Assembly (NCBI GenBank): GCA_022885665.1
Contig: JAGQDJ010000010.1
Coordinates: forward strand, 401,071 to 465,070
From: Triops longicaudatus
Lineage: Eukaryota > Arthropoda > Branchiopoda > Notostraca > Triopsidae
Length of the DNA: 64,000 nt
Direction: 5' to 3'
The notes under the pieces were generated by a model. The model was not told the origin of the DNA, did no database searches, and was given only the letters and a program-made list of their open reading frames with translations. Positions 10,704 to 23,922 of this stretch are shown piece after piece (position 1 is the first letter of the stretch; every line of letters begins with the position of its first letter). The translations under genes and the position numbers were made by a program.

Positions 10704-13700
10704 ATGGCTAAATTCACATGGAGGTAAGCGCAAACCTTTAAAAAAATACAAATATAATCCCAACAATGAAATTTCATGGTACCACATACATTCCTTTATT
10801 GTTCCTTGTCCGAATTTTCTAGTCAACAGATAACCATCCCGCTACTCTTCCTGGTACTTGTAGTCCTTAATGCCCAGAACTTACACCGCAGATTTGAATA
10901 TAAGTACAGTTTTAAGCCTCCTTATCTCGCACAAAAAGACGGAAGTGTTCCATTTTGGGTCTATTCCGGAAGTAAGTTGATTCAGACTTCGAATTTGCCC
11001 ATTAACTTACTAAATCCATATTTCCTAGATGCCATTGCCAATGAAGAAATGGTGAGAGTCACACCGTCGCTCAGAAGCCAAAAAGGTAATCAAACTCATT
11101 CATTGCCAGATTTTAAGTTCAGTATTATATTTTTGTTTGCTTTTTTAGGTTCAATTTGGACCCAAAACCCTGTTAATTTTGATTGGTGGGAGGTGGAGAT
11201 GGTATTCCGCGTTACTGGCCGAGGACGTGTCGGAGCTGACGGTTTGGTAATTTTGTTTATTGATTTTCTTCGGTATCAAATTCATTTTTTCTTCCTTTTC
11301 AATCGGCGTGGCTTATCAAAGTCAGGAAAGTAGGGAAGATGATATAAATAAGCTAAATTTTGTAAGCTGTATTTCGTAATTTACTTAATTATTGCGTTTA
11401 TTCTGTTGTAGGCGTTCTGGTACACGGAGCAAAGAGGTGTCGAAGGCCCCGTTTTCGGTTCTTCCGATAATTGGAATGGTTTGGGTGTCTTCTTCGATTC
11501 GTTCGATAACGACAACAAGCACAACAACCCGTACATCATGGCCATGACTAATGACGGAACACGATCCTACGACCACCAATTGTAATCAATCTTTTTACAG
11601 TAAAAAATCAAAGAAAGGAAAGTTTTAAGGAAAGAATTGGTACAAACCTGCTGATCAATCTTTTACTGCTTCTTAAGCAAACACTTAGAAAAATTAGAGA
11701 AAAAGTTGGTTCAAATCAATGAATCAATCTTTTAAACTAAACCAAAAATAGATAGAGATCAACTGTCTGTCGTTAAACGACTTATAAAGGAAAGATTAAG
11801 AATTTGTAAATGTAAATATAAAATGTAAATATGAGTGGCAAAGTCAGGAAAAGGGATAATGATAGTAAATGAAAGAAATAATTGAAAACCGAAAAAAGTC
11901 CAAAGAGTAAAATAATAATAATAATGCTCGAAAATGTTATATAAGAGTAAGCAAACATCCCTACAAATCATTTTTTTTTTTAATTTTCAGAGATGGCAGC
12001 ACCCAACAACTGGCCGGATGCTTGCGTGACTTCCGTAACAAGCCTTTCCCCGTCCGTGCCAAGATCGAGTACTACCAAAACACCTTAACTGTCATGTTCC
12101 ATAGCGGCATGTCTAACTCCGACAAAGATTACGAGATGTGTCTTCGTGTTGATAACATAATCTTACCGAAAAATGGCTTCTTCGGCGTTTCTGCAGCTAC
12201 TGGCGGCCTTGCTGGTATTTTTTGCCCTAAAACTTAAAATAACTTGCTTATATAAGTTTTTTAAATAACTTGCTCTATATGTCGTCGGTTTTTGCTATAA
12301 ATCAGTATTAAACGCTGTTACATTACTGCATATTAATTAGTTGTGGATATCGATTAATGAATATTAATTACTTTTCCAGTACTAAAGTGTATTGTTCCAA
12401 TATTATACTACCAAGTGCATATATTACGTTTATTACGTTCGTATTATCCTCCGTATTTCTATTATTAAGTGCGTATACTATGTTCATGTCTATTTTTAGT
12501 ATATTTTTCTTAGTTTTGCATGAATAATAGTTTAATTTATTTTTGTACTTATTGTGCATAGAAATGTACATTATTTACTGTGAAGGTATCTATGAATCTT
12601 TTGTGTTTATTAATGTTTTATTTGTTTATTTATTGCTTTAAAAATCAGCATAATGCTATTAATTAAATAGCAACTCATATTACTTTAATAACTCGTAAAA
12701 TACCAATCAACTAAACACAAATTATTAATTTATAAAGATTATTTGTGCCAGTTCTGTTTATACTAATTATTAACGTAATTTCTTTTTTATTACAGACGAC
12801 CACGACGTTCTCAAGTTCTTGACATACAGTTTGCACAATCCTGACGCTTTGGCTGCCACGGGCGTGTCTGAAGAAGAACGCCAGAAGTTGGCCCAAGAGT
12901 ACCAAGACTACCAGGCCAAATTGGAACGCGAGCAGGAAGCGTACGTCAAAGAACACCCCGACGCTAAACCCAAAGAAGATCCCCATGCCGAAGAGTACTA
13001 TGAATCGGACCAAGAACGCGAATTGCGTCAAATTTTCACCGGCCAAAGCAAAATGTTCGAAGCTATCCACGATTTACGCGCCAAATTGGACGAAATTGTC
13101 GGCCGACAGGAACGCACCCTTTCTTTAGTCGGACTCATTCAAAGTGGACAAGGTTGTTGTCAATTTTATATAAGATATTAATACCTATTCACTAGAAAAA
13201 CTCGTAAAAAATTATGCCCATAAACTAGTATTTAAAAAATGAAGAAATACGACAATAACTACAAAAACTAGACTTTTTATTAAAAATTTTACGAATTTAA
13301 TGTTTGCGAATTTGAAATTCATGAATTCAAATTTCATTAATTCAAGTTTCTCATTTTTTATTTTACATGTTTGATTTAATGATTATTGCGTATTTTTATT
13401 TTAAATTTCTTCATAATGGAATTTTTTTTTCGTATTTTGTGCAACTATATTTGTATGATGTGTTAAACGTGTACTAATTCTGTGCTTTGATAGCTGGACA
13501 AGTCCCTGCCGGGCAGTTACCGCCTCCTGGTGGCGTTCAGATGCTACCAGATGCCCTTCGTCGTCAGGATTTGGATGGAATCTTGACCAACCAGCGTGAC
13601 ATCATTGGTTCGGCTAGGGAAATCAAGTAAAATTTGCCTTTTTTAATTTCATTTATAGTGAACTACAAGTTTTTCCATTAAAATCTTCAACTGAATATAC

Positions 13701-16337
13701 AAAATTTTAGGTTCAATTACGTTACAGCTTTTCCAGGTTAATTTAGTGTTGTGTAACATTAATTTATGAGCCTACTTAAGACAGGTGTTAACCCTTAAAA
13801 AAAAACGTTAATTTGGCGGTGTGTCGTTTGTTCGCAACCCTTCTTCTGCATGTTATCGTCTGGATAACTGACGGTTATTGGCTGGTTACTTTAAACAACA
13901 GTTAACCGTCAGTTGTACTGCTCATCCAAATAGGCAGGAAATGTGTCAGAAACTCCCAGTTACGGAGAAGTTTGCTGAAGGCTTACTTCCGGTTTTGTCA
14001 CGGGTTCATTACAGTTAACAGCCATTAACTTGGGAGTCATGTTTAATAATACCGGGGCTTCACAAGCTAGGAAACCGCGCTTATAAAATCTATAACGATT
14101 ACGTGTAAAGGGTAAGGATAATTGGTGAAAGTTAATAAGTAAATGAGCAGCTCTTTTTTATGTAGGACAAGGCACAGTGTATTTTGTCCCTTACATAAAA
14201 AAAATAAATAAGTGGATATACAGTACGAAACACACTACATCAATAATAACAGAACACTATTTCACGGTTAATTAAACTTCGTTTCCTCTGTTCTTTCAGA
14301 CACTTTCATGCTGTCCTTCACATGTCACATCTTCACGGTTTCATCCTTTTCATAGACTTTGGTCTATGTATGTCTTTTCATTTTACTTTATAGTATGGAG
14401 TAGAAAGCACTGATTACACTAAGTCACACCGAGGTCTATACTGATTGTTGTAAGTTCTATTCGTAAAAGCAACAAACGAGATAATAAACATCAAACGAGA
14501 AATAACAGCAAAAGAGGAAGCTGAACAGCTCTGTAGGATCTAAGTGTCGACACGTTGCGTTGAGCAAACACAAGGATGATAGAGACAAGGTTATCTCGTC
14601 ATCGCCCGCAGCTTTCGAACATTCTGAGCGCTCCGTCACTGGGAGCAGGCCGAGCATGGCCGAGCATATGTCCAACGCTTCGAATGACATCATTTTGAGT
14701 GAACAGCATTGATGCTCCTCAGGCAAGCGCTGCCGTGTGACCTAACCTTGTTTATCGTGATCCACAGCAACATCAAGGTTGTAAAAACAACCCTGAAGTT
14801 ACATTCCTCAAATGTAGTTAGTCCCTGATGAAACGAAATCTTGATTTTTGGCGTTGATTTTCCACTGCTTGCATTGAAAATGCTGCAATCTACTAACCTC
14901 TTCTAAAACATTGCAATCGTTAATTTACGACTGTGGCATTTGGTGAGGAACTATATTATATTGTGAAATAGTCAAGGAATTACGTGTTTGCTGTCTTGTT
15001 ATGCCTAAATGCTGACAGGATTACATACCAAGTCAAGACAGATTATTTATAAACAAACTGAAAATATTATTCTTACATATAAAGTACATTGAGGGCAGAC
15101 TAGATTTTACAATCACACAGTTTAAAAAAAACTGCCTTTTTATTGGTAGATACCATATGCTACACTTTAAGGAACAAAGACCCCGTGCCAAACGGGCAAT
15201 AATTTGCCTATTCTTACTGGCATTGAAGTGCGCTAAACTTTAAAAAAAATCAGCGCTACACTGGCACTAATATGCCAATATACCAATTATAGCTGGCGGT
15301 TACTTTACGCTAAACATGTGGTAAAAAGAACAGCGATAAAAGGCAATAAGATACCGCTTGAACTGGTAGGTATACGATAGTGTACTGACTGTTTCATTTT
15401 ACCCGGTAAAAACCGGCAGTACTCAGGAGTGCTGCAGCAGGTCAGAACCGTCACTTTATTTAAAAAGGGAATGGGGAGTTAAACTAGTATAATGTTAAGT
15501 TACTTTGGATACGCTAGAATTTTCCATAGTTGGCGTTCCTTAACGTTAATTGTCTACTTAAGTTAAATGTTAATAGAGAGTTAAGTTAAAGTTATGTCAA
15601 GTTAGTTTACGTGTTTGAATTTTTTCAAGTGTGTTATGAAAATTTATTGAATCATAAAAATGAAATATATTATTTATTTTTTCTTGATTATAAATTAATC
15701 GAAATTGTATTTTTGTGTTTCAGGGCGTACGTAACCGAAATTCACCAACGGGCCAACACCATTTTGCAGAATCAGGGAAAATCCGGTACTGGCCAGGCCC
15801 AAGTACAAAGTATTGGCTATGACCACGTGCAAGCGGCGTTGAATGAAATGAAAGAAGGTTTGAATCACGTGCGACGCGAATTGGGCCTGACGTCACAGAA
15901 ACTAAACGCCGCCCCTCAGGCCAGTACCTCTTGTCCCACCGCTAATTGCCTCACAACCACCGTGTTCTTGGTGTTCGCAGCTATTCAGCTGATTCTTCTC
16001 ATAGGATTTTTTATTTACAGGTAAAGCAAATTTTTCTTCGAAAAGCAAAAAAGCCATAAAACGGATTTGATAACGCAAAGTTAGTTTATTCCTAATTAGT
16101 TAATTTAGTTATTAGTAAATTAAAAAATAATGCTATGCATCTAGATATTAGAAAGTAAATCATCTACATTTTAAGCAGGGAAAGTCAACATAATGAAGAT
16201 CTAACTATAAAAAGAAATTAATAACAAATTGTAATAAAGAAAAATCAGTTGAATTTTTGTGAAGGTAAACTGCAATAATTGTTTCTGTTTGTTTTTACAG
16301 AGATAACAAGGAAGTACAAGCCAAGAAGTTTTACTAA
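10704..16337 (+). CDS. LMAN1: ERGIC-53 / LMAN1 L-type lectin cargo receptor
   Basis: Complete type I membrane lectin that cycles between ER and ER-Golgi intermediate compartment carrying high-mannose glycoproteins. Exons: 10704-10723, 10823-10971, 11029-11085, 11149-11246, 11412-11581, 11991-12214, 12796-13152, 13494-13626, 15724-16020, 16301-16337 (TAA). The sum is 513 codons plus stop, close to the ~510 aa of the human protein. The start ATG (AACATGG context) lies in a 20-nt exon; splicing gives MAKFTWSQQ followed by a hydrophobic core ending VLNAQN, a signal peptide. Then come HRRFEYKYSFK, the lectin domain, a coiled-coil stalk, two membrane-proximal cysteines (TSCPTANC), a membrane span (TVFLVFAAIQLILLIGFF) and the cytoplasmic tail RDNKEVQAKKFY. 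All junction phases fit. Confidence 0.96.
10823..12850 (+). other. LMAN1: L-type lectin domain of ERGIC-53
   Basis: Exons from 10823 to the start of the 12796 exon encode the carbohydrate-recognition domain: GRGRVGADGL, GPVFGSSDNWNGLGVFFD, the calcium-binding loop FDSFDNDNKHNNP, DFRNKPFPVRAKIEYYQNT, FFGVSAATGGLA and DDHDVLKFLTY. The calcium-ligating Asp/Asn residues and the two disulphide cysteines (AGCLRDF and YEMCLRV) are present, so sugar binding should be intact. Confidence 0.93.
12796..16337 (+). other. LMAN1: ERGIC-53 coiled-coil stalk, membrane anchor and sorting tail
   Basis: Encodes a charged helical stalk (EEERQKLAQEYQDYQAKLER, RELRQIFTGQSKMFEAIHDL), a Gly/Pro-rich break, a second helix, paired cysteines matching the oligomerising cysteines of the family, one membrane helix and a 12-residue tail ending KKFY. 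The dilysine at -4/-3 is the COPI retrieval signal. The last two residues serve ER export; here they are F-Y rather than the vertebrate F-F. Confidence 0.88.
13627..15723 (+). other. Large ERGIC-53 intron with local repeats
   Basis: The 2.1-kb intron between exons 8 and 9 holds a GTTAAC-rich patch (about 13780-14030: TGTTAACCC, CAGTTAACCG, CAGTTAACAG) and two near-identical 14-bp dyads, GGCAATAATTTGCC (15195-15208) and GGCACTAATATGCC (15263-15276). A short hairpin CATAGAC/GTCTATG lies near 14353. No coding potential is seen on either strand. Confidence 0.5.
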
Positions 16338-16880
16338 GGAGAAGACGAATATATCAGCGTGGAGGGGGCGTGTGCAAATGAGAATACAACCGCGTTTGGT
16401 TGGCGTTTTCCCACTGTTAGATTCAAGATCGAATTTTAATTTATTTTTACTTAATAAAAGGCACCTGAGAGCAGACAAAACGGAGATGGACTGCCTGTTT
16501 TGGTGTTGCAGGACAAGAAGAGCTGAAAGGAGAGATTTTTTAAATTTTATTTTGTTTAAGTGGGTGTGTACCGTATGGTGAAGGGAGTATTTTTTGGTGG
16601 ATCTGATTCTGTGATGTGGTGTTGACTTTAAGAGATAAGTTTAAAAAAGAAAAAATTCCATATTCTGGGGAACAGCCGCGTTGGAGAGCAATGGTTGCAA
16701 GGGACGTAACGAAGTTTTTAAAATGTGTTTGTTGAAGAAAGAAGAGAAACATTCTTTTTGTAAGAGAATATAGATGTGTGAGTGTGTAATTGAAGATTGG
16801 TAACGGGTGTCAAACAGCCATGATCTTCCACCAGGAACATGACGCAAAAAATGAAAATAAAATAAATCTTGGAAAGACTT
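16338..16880 (+). other. Probable ERGIC-53 3' UTR
   Basis: Sequence after the TAA contains AATAAA-type signals near 16452 (CTTAATAAAAGG) and in a cluster near 16857-16863 (GAAAATAAAATAAATC). The second cluster is the better candidate for the main polyadenylation site. The true end cannot be fixed from sequence. Confidence 0.45.
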
Positions 16881-18600
16881 TTCTTATTCATACAAACATA
16901 CAGTAATACAATGAACATTACAGTTTCTTTTTCTTCTGAACGAAAGAAGAAAATTTTTTTTCTTTTGAAAGGAATTGTGGTATAGACGAATGAGTAAATT
17001 TAAATTGAAGTTACTTCTCTGGATTCTCTTGAATGCCGCAAAAAGTACGTGACGTTGGTGACAAATAAGTTTGCGTAAAATATCATAGAAGTCTTTTTTA
17101 ATGACTAATGGCTATCCGAACTTCTTCCAAGGGTTAAAAACTGTAATGGGGAATAAATTCTGTACTGGTCTCTAGTAACAGTTGTAAACCGTAGTTAGTG
17201 CTTTTTTTTTCACATCTTCAGGTGAACAGTTATTAATTCCTGCTAAAGCTTCTGTTAACAATATTCAAAGGCAATATTTCGGAACTGGCCGGGTATAAAT
17301 TCTACTACACAGTTTGAACAAGACATCCGTTTTCTCTTTCGCATGGCAACGCAAGACTCTTCAGATATATTGTAATTAATAGTGCTTCATCATGGCTATA
17401 GTACCCATAGCCCGACCTTCAACTTCTCGTACTCTCCAAGACTTCAAACAATTTCTAATCTCACTTTTAAAACTATGTCATACTTGTTTGTGTCCATTCA
17501 TCTTGCGTCTTTTCTTTTGGTCACATTTGTTAAGCAAACGCACAGGCATTAAGCTTTAATATCCGACATGCAGATCTTTTAGTTTGGGAAGCACATAGCG
17601 TCAGTGGAGGAGACGAGCCAATTGTAACTTGCACCAATTCTAACAAATTCATAACTTTTGAGCGAATTTTGTAGCATGAAAAAATCATTATTTTGTCGAA
17701 CAATGTGAGCTAGCGGTCTAAGTTAAGTTCTATGTTTCGACTAAAGCCTATATTTCGACTTTTCACACTAAGTATTTAAGTTGAACTGTTACAACTGGCG
17801 TGAGTTTCCCCTACGAATGCAATCGAACCTAGTTAAAAACTATTCTTTTCGGTACCACCGCGACAACTTCTGGAAATAGAGAGCGCGCAATTCATAAACC
17901 GAATTTGCTGCACAACGCAGAATTTATAACGCGAATATATAAGGTTAATTTTTGCATCATTTTGCAATAATGTAATTAATATTAATTGTTTTACAGTCCA
18001 TTTCAGTTCAACACAAGTTTTATAATAATTTTATTTTTTATAACTCGATTTTTTTTTCATTTTTTCTCCATGGGCGGTTTCGTGTGTTGCTCCGAACTGA
18101 TTTAATAGCGTCAACATTGTTGTATGGGTGTATCCCCCTTGTTTGTAAGCTCAGTAGTCCTCGAACCATTTAGTTTGTCAGGATTATCTACTCAAGTGAA
18201 GATGGAAGACTATGGCCCCCTCCATTCCTCCTCCTCTCCAAAACCCTCACTTTGTCGCAAAAGCTCCGAAACACCCCTTTATCCTTCGTCAATGGCTTTC
18301 TCCCCATTGCTGCCGTTGCCGTTAGACTTTGTGATTGAATTAAGTCCCCGACGTCCCGGGCCATGGGCTGCACATCTCTTTCTCTTCTCCCGTAGTCTCA
18401 TTGGCTCTTTTTCCTTTTTTTTATCTCTTCTCGCTCTCTATAACCAAGCAATGCAAAAACCTAAGGCGCCCGCCAAACTGGCGCCAACCACTCGACGTCG
18501 ATGTAATCGTTTTTCTTGGCAACGATGGGGAAACTTGCTCCTCAAGAAAGAAAAAAAAAAGAAATTTTGGTTGTATCAGGGAGAAAAAAGGAAAGATGTA
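16881..18600. other. Intergenic, no recognised gene
   Basis: AT-rich to about 18.1 kb, then a pyrimidine-rich, more GC-balanced stretch at 18.2-18.5 kb containing a 166-codon open frame (18124-18624, +). That frame is Ser/Pro/Leu-rich, has no domain I recognise, and its composition simply follows the CT-rich DNA, so I do not call it a gene. Confidence 0.35.
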
Positions 18601-18636
18601 GGCATCTTGGGCATACCGCCATGAAAAACAATAGCC

Positions 18637-18643
18637 TATATAA
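18637..18643 (+). promoter_or_regulatory. Candidate TATA box
   Basis: TATATAA in the context GCCTATATAAGCAACG. About 30-35 bp downstream lies CAGCAGTCGTTG, which resembles an arthropod initiator-type start, and an ATG follows at 18689. This is an unusually well-spaced core-promoter arrangement in a gene-poor stretch, but TATA-like words are common in AT-rich DNA. Confidence 0.3.
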
Positions 18644-18688
18644 GCAACGTATTTTATGATTTAACACACCAGCAGTCGTTGAAAGTGA

Positions 18689-18907
18689 ATGTTGAAAAAA
18701 TTTCTGCAAAACCAACCACCGCGGAAAATTTGTGTACGCCTCATAAAGCGCTTAATCTCGCGTCGGATTTTGATTACTGGAAGATCTGACGCTCCTCCGC
18801 CCTTCAGGAGTATCGTACTTGGTGACAAAGACATTGCTGTGGAAGAAATGGATATGAAAAAGGTTTTAATGCTGGAGTACACCGCTGAAGAAGAAATAAA
18901 TTCATAA
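18689..18907 (+). CDS. Possible small single-exon protein, 72 aa, unknown
   Basis: Open frame starting about 45 bp after a TATA box and initiator-like sequence. The protein has a basic first half (PPRKICVRLIKRLISRR) and an acidic C-terminal half (DKDIAVEEMDMKK, EYTAEEEINS). There is no signal peptide, membrane segment or family I recognise. An AATAAA overlaps the end of the ORF and another lies near 19176. It could be a real small gene, a transposon fragment or chance. Confidence 0.22.
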   Translation: MLKKFLQNQPPRKICVRLIKRLISRRILITGRSDAPPPFRSIVLGDKDIAVEEMDMKKVLMLEYTAEEEINS

Positions 18908-21590
18908 AGGTGCTAATGTTGGCACAAGATGGCGGTGTTCGACTTGAACGTGTATTTACTGGAAATTTATGACCACCTCATAAATTGCTCTATGCTATTT
19001 CTGCCTGTAACGAGATTTCTGTACTGGCAGTGATTTGGACCTCCTTATTGTAGAATGTTTAGTTTCAGCTCACATTTTTGAATCTTCATTTTTAAGTACA
19101 CCAAAATAATGTAATGAACTGTACATTTCTAACATTTCTACCATGTTTGTTCTTGTAGTCATTTGACATGAAACAAATAAACGGGGTTGTGGCGTTACTG
19201 CCTATGGATTAAGTAATTTTTAGCAAATTTAACAGTTGCTCATGTCTGCAGAAAAGGCTAAACAAAAAATAGGATTGTCTAAGAGAGAGAAAATCTATGT
19301 GCAGCGCTCATTAGTGATAAGTTGTTCATTCTAAAATGTATATTTTTTAATGAAAACTATTTCTTTACAAAACTAGTACAATTTCTGTAACAGAATAAGT
19401 CAATTACCGAAAGTTCATTAAGGTTTACACAAGACGGCGCTACATGGTGTGAAAACAAACGCATCCGCAGTACAGAGCGATTGCTTAAGGTGAATGATTT
19501 TGGCCTGATACATAGCTTGAGGTCATTTCTATTGTGTTTTTTTTACTAGTTAACATGATGTTTTGTGCTCATTATGCTGCAAATGGATTTTGAAAGCTAA
19601 GTTACATTATTTAAGCCACTAGTTCATGAGGCACGTAGAGGAAGTGCACTTCTAGCTGTTTATCGATTAAGTAATTTGCAACGCATACAAGAATCAAACA
19701 GCATAGTTCTTTCAAAGAAGAGCGTAGTTAGAAACAACCTTTTTGATTTTAAAAAAGACTTTCTTGAAATTTGCAACAAGTCATAGAAAATATTAAGCGG
19801 CAGATATGGAAAATACCATGAAAAATGCAAAAAAAAAAATCGAATCGCTGATAATTAATAGAGACGTTCATGAACACCTCCACTTTAATACTTAAATAAA
19901 TAATGACATTTGTCAGAATAACCATAGAGGTTTAAATTTTTAGGTAGGCTTTGGCTACAGTTGAGCTTTCATGAGTTTTTTCTCACTAGCCCCGATTTTC
20001 CTCAAAGCGACGCACTTCCTTCCGAACATCTTTAAGGCATAACATAGGGAAAAGGTTTAAGTTCGCTAGGTAATCCTAAACGTCGAATGTGCCTGGATAA
20101 AAGTAGGTTTTACTATTTTGTATCTAGTTTTAAGGAATATTAATCAATACACTATGTATATGGAAAAAATTGAGCTTCTAGCTTTTAGAATTAGCTTTTT
20201 GGTAGTGAAAAATCCACTACCAAAATGTAGCTCTAAGCTGTGCTAAAATATCTTACTTTTAACCTTCTTTTGCCACGAAATATTTCAGAACTTAATCGTA
20301 GTTTTGTTATTCTAAGTAAGCATTCATCTCTGGATTCTAAACGTTATTCCCATCTAATCGGCCGAACAGACCAAGCGCACTAGAGCGTTCAGTAACGTGC
20401 CAAAGAGATGGCGCAACGTAACTACAGAAACAAAACACAGCTACACAATTCGTGCTTACTTTATATTGGTATCCTCCTAACACATAACTTAGGGCATTTC
20501 TTCCAGCGCTGGGCTTCCAGTACTATCAGCAATGTTGAATTCATAACTTTAATGTTAATTCTTAATATATTGAATTGTTACACCAAATACATGCATCGTT
20601 GATAGTCTATACCCGTTTGTTAGAACCTTTCGTTGGTAGCCAACCCAAGTTTTCTGTTACTGTTTCTGTAAAATTTTTACGCAGCTGATGCAACAAGCAT
20701 GTCACAAGCCCAAGAATTTCACGACGTATTGATTAAGAATGCTTTAAAAGGCTAGGATTGTTAGCAAGCCTGAGAAAAGCTGGAAGAGCTATCTCTTTGT
20801 ATGGATCGGGCCAATTTGTCATGGCTGAAGATGGTTTGGGTAGACAGTCAGCATCCATCACCAACTCCCCAACTTTCAGATTCTAGCAAAGAGGAGGGTT
20901 GAAAGGAATAGAAAGGAAGTTGTACACACAGTTAGAAAGAGAACCTCTTTAGATTTGCACCCTCCATGCTCCCCTGTCGTTGGCTTTCTCCGGTCAGGAG
21001 GCCAGGCTTCGTCCGTAACACTCGACTGACTTTATCGATAACACTTTTGCTTATCATAGGGGTGAAGATTTCTATCGACCGTTGCAGATCATCGAACCGG
21101 GCCGAGGATGAGATGTTCTTCGTGGCTCGCTCGTTTTCTCTTTTACAAGCTTGCCAAAATCCCTCACTCACAACTTCTCCTTTCTCCCTTACAAATCGAT
21201 AACATCATCAAGCAAATCATAACTATGCTAATGTCGGGAGGATGTCGTTAAAATTTCGACCCTTCTTCAGACGTCGTTGAGATCACATCCTTCCGGAGCG
21301 TAATTGAGAAGCTTTTAATTATTATTTTCTGGGGATCTCAGCAGTTATACAAAACTGGTTACAAAAGAAGAATGTTTTGGGTAAAAGATCGCTTGATCTT
21401 TTTACATATTTATTTTTAGCGTTTTAGGATTTTTTATTTATATTTTTTATGGCCTTGATTTTCTTAATATATATATACGGCCCTTATTTTCTTTGATTAT
21501 TTTAAAATTCATTTTATTTTTTCTATTGTTTCTGAGTGTTTTGCGTATGAGTGATGAGGATGGATGGGTACAGAAAATTACATATCATCT
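18908..21590. other. Intergenic, no supported gene
   Basis: AT-rich sequence with only short unconserved frames. A CAAGATGGCGG word at 18925-18935 recurs twice in talin intron 1. The 20.93-21.20 kb part is less AT-rich and open on both strands for about 240 bp, but neither translation resembles a known protein. Confidence 0.35.
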
Positions 21591-21593
21591 TAA

Positions 21594-21616
21594 CCCCCCC
21601 CCCCCCCAAAAAAAAA
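21594..21616 (+). repeat. Homopolymer junction C14-A9
   Basis: Fourteen C residues (21594-21607) directly followed by nine A (21608-21616). Such tracts are prone to sequencing and replication slippage, so lengths are unreliable. Confidence 0.85.
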
Positions 21617-23205
21617 TGGGGACTCTTTCCAAATCGTCTTTTTTTTCCCTTCTGCTTTCCGCTCCGCGTGTCGGAAGCGTGGCCGGATGTGCTCTTTCAG
21701 GAAATCGGGCAGCGTTGCCAGCTTCCCGCTTTTTACTGCTTGGTCGTTTTGAATTGTGGGCGCATGAAAAGGACATATAGGGAACTCGAGCAAAAGCTTG
21801 AATCAGTAGATAAAAAGAGGATACCTTAACTCGTATAAAGTGAATACGAAGAAGTTTTTACCGTAATGAAAACATGGCGCAAAAAACGGATGTTAAAAGT
21901 TTCTTTTTTTCTCCTGGTAAGAGTAACGAATGGCCTCTCAGCTACCTCTTGACAATTGGACAAATGACAGAGGCTATTAAGTGCGTCGACAAATGTGAAT
22001 GACCAAGAATTAGAGAGCAAAAGAAACTGTATCTTTGAAACAGTAAAAACCTTACATAAAAATATAAATTTATTTATTTTCAGCAACTTTTTACATTCGG
22101 TTTAATTAATTTTCAAGTGTTATTAATGTTATGTACATTTTGTTGTCAATATCTTCGTTACCTACTGAAAAAAAATCGCCCTTGATCGGAGATTTTGTAT
22201 GCGACGATGGCTCGAAGGTTTTATTGCGGATTTCATTCTTGGAGCAACCTTTTCGGTATTTGGAGATATATAAGGAAGACAAATTTTGGCCCACAATTTT
22301 TACATTTACATTGCGCTGTAAATTGTTTATATTCTTAAAGTTGGTAACAGGCAATAAATTTCGCTCGTAAATCTGACGCATCATAACAAACTGCAAACGA
22401 AAACCTCTCCATGCTGTTTTACATCATAGTTTTTACATCACTCGTCAATTTTGCTACAGAAATCGTTCATTTTGCATTTTTAAAGTTATTTTTATGCTGA
22501 CTATGAACTTTGACAGCGAGACATTTATTTTACCTGTTAAATGTCTGACTCGTTTAAACTTCTTGAAATCTATGTTACATGGTCTTTTATGAATAAGTAC
22601 ATGATTTAGTGCATAGCGAAGTAAATGTTCTTTATTTTTGTAATAATGACGTTCTCTTTACAGGACATTTTGAAAACCTAAGTCACAAGAAAATGGTACG
22701 TGAAGTAGGTACCTATTTATGCAGAAACAATTTTTTTAGTAGCCACAACTAAAGTGTTTGAAAGCGCTAGATTTCGTCGAGATCTTTGGATTTCTTTCGC
22801 TCTAGCCCATAATTCGTTATTACTGGTGTTTATTACGTCGTAATTGTCATTATATTCGTAATTACACGCTGTTTAGCATTCGTCTGAGAGAAATGCATAT
22901 TCTTCTGCAAGAATATGCAAATTCAAGTTTTCGTGCAATGTGTCACCGCTCGCTTCCAAAAATCTGCGAATCCTGCTTACAGCGTCCAGCGCAACAGCTT
23001 AGGTGGCAAAGGAGGCAAAGGTTCGGTCTGCTAATGTTTTCCTCTTTTGCTCCGTATTTAGTTCACAGTTGTCAGCGCTGTACTGAACATTACCATCGGA
23101 AATGGTCAAAGGTGAGAGGTTGTGAAAGCTGATTTCGTCAAAGTTGTCCAAAATTGTTATAATTCTTTCCAGAAGATTGCCGGCTTCCACATTCAGGAAT
23201 TAAGT
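21617..23205. other. Intergenic, no supported gene
   Basis: No conserved coding sequence, RNA gene or structured repeat recognised. Short open frames on both strands around 22.1-22.4 kb have no recognisable family. Confidence 0.35.
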
Positions 23206-23881
23206 ACAGTGCCTTCTGCTTAAGTCGAACGGCTCGGGACCGGACTGAAAAATTCGTCTTACGTGGAATTTTGTCTTATCAGAAGTTGCCTTTATGGTAG
23301 CTTTATTAGGACGAAAAGCTCAACTGAAAATACAACAAGAGCATATGTATTACGATATTACAGTATGATGAACCGTAAAACGGGGTAATTTTCAACGAAA
23401 TAGGGTTTTTTATTTTCGTTTTTCTTGTATATTTCAGCTAATTTTGAAATAAAAGCAAAAAAAAAAGTTTTAACTCTGTAGATTGCTCTCCAGAATGACA
23501 CAACGCTTTTACTTTCGAATTTACTGTAAAATTCGGGAGTATTGTATTTTCAAAATCGGTGTTTGAATTTACCCCACGATGTGTATAACTTTGAACACAA
23601 ACTCAAAATTGCTCGACAAAACCGAGAACTTGCATTTTCGAAAACTTTGTCCTTGGCGTCTTTAGTGTGAATTATTTGAACACTGCTGACCATGTCTTTA
23701 AAGAAAGTGACTTCGGTTATTTAAGCCAAAAAAATATGAGTGCAAATTGTTCGGTAGAAAAAGAGCTTCTAACGCATTACAATTTATATATCTTTTTAGT
23801 TTTGCACTTGGTTGCGCTTCCTACTATTTCAACTACTGCTTTTGTCTTGTCTGCGTACGGCCTCATCAGCTTTGAAGGGGA

Positions 23882-23922
<41 letters not shown>

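Noticed and set aside
10420..10833. 137-codon frame just upstream of ERGIC-53
   Set aside because: Overlaps the ERGIC-53 first exon and intron in a different frame and shows no similarity to known proteins.
18124..18624. 166-codon open frame on the + strand
   Set aside because: Ser/Pro/Leu composition mirrors the CT-rich DNA, ends in a poly-Lys run from an A-tract, and matches no family I know.
20932..21202. Overlapping open frames on both strands in a less AT-rich patch
   Set aside because: Neither translation resembles a known protein and no promoter or splice context supports either.
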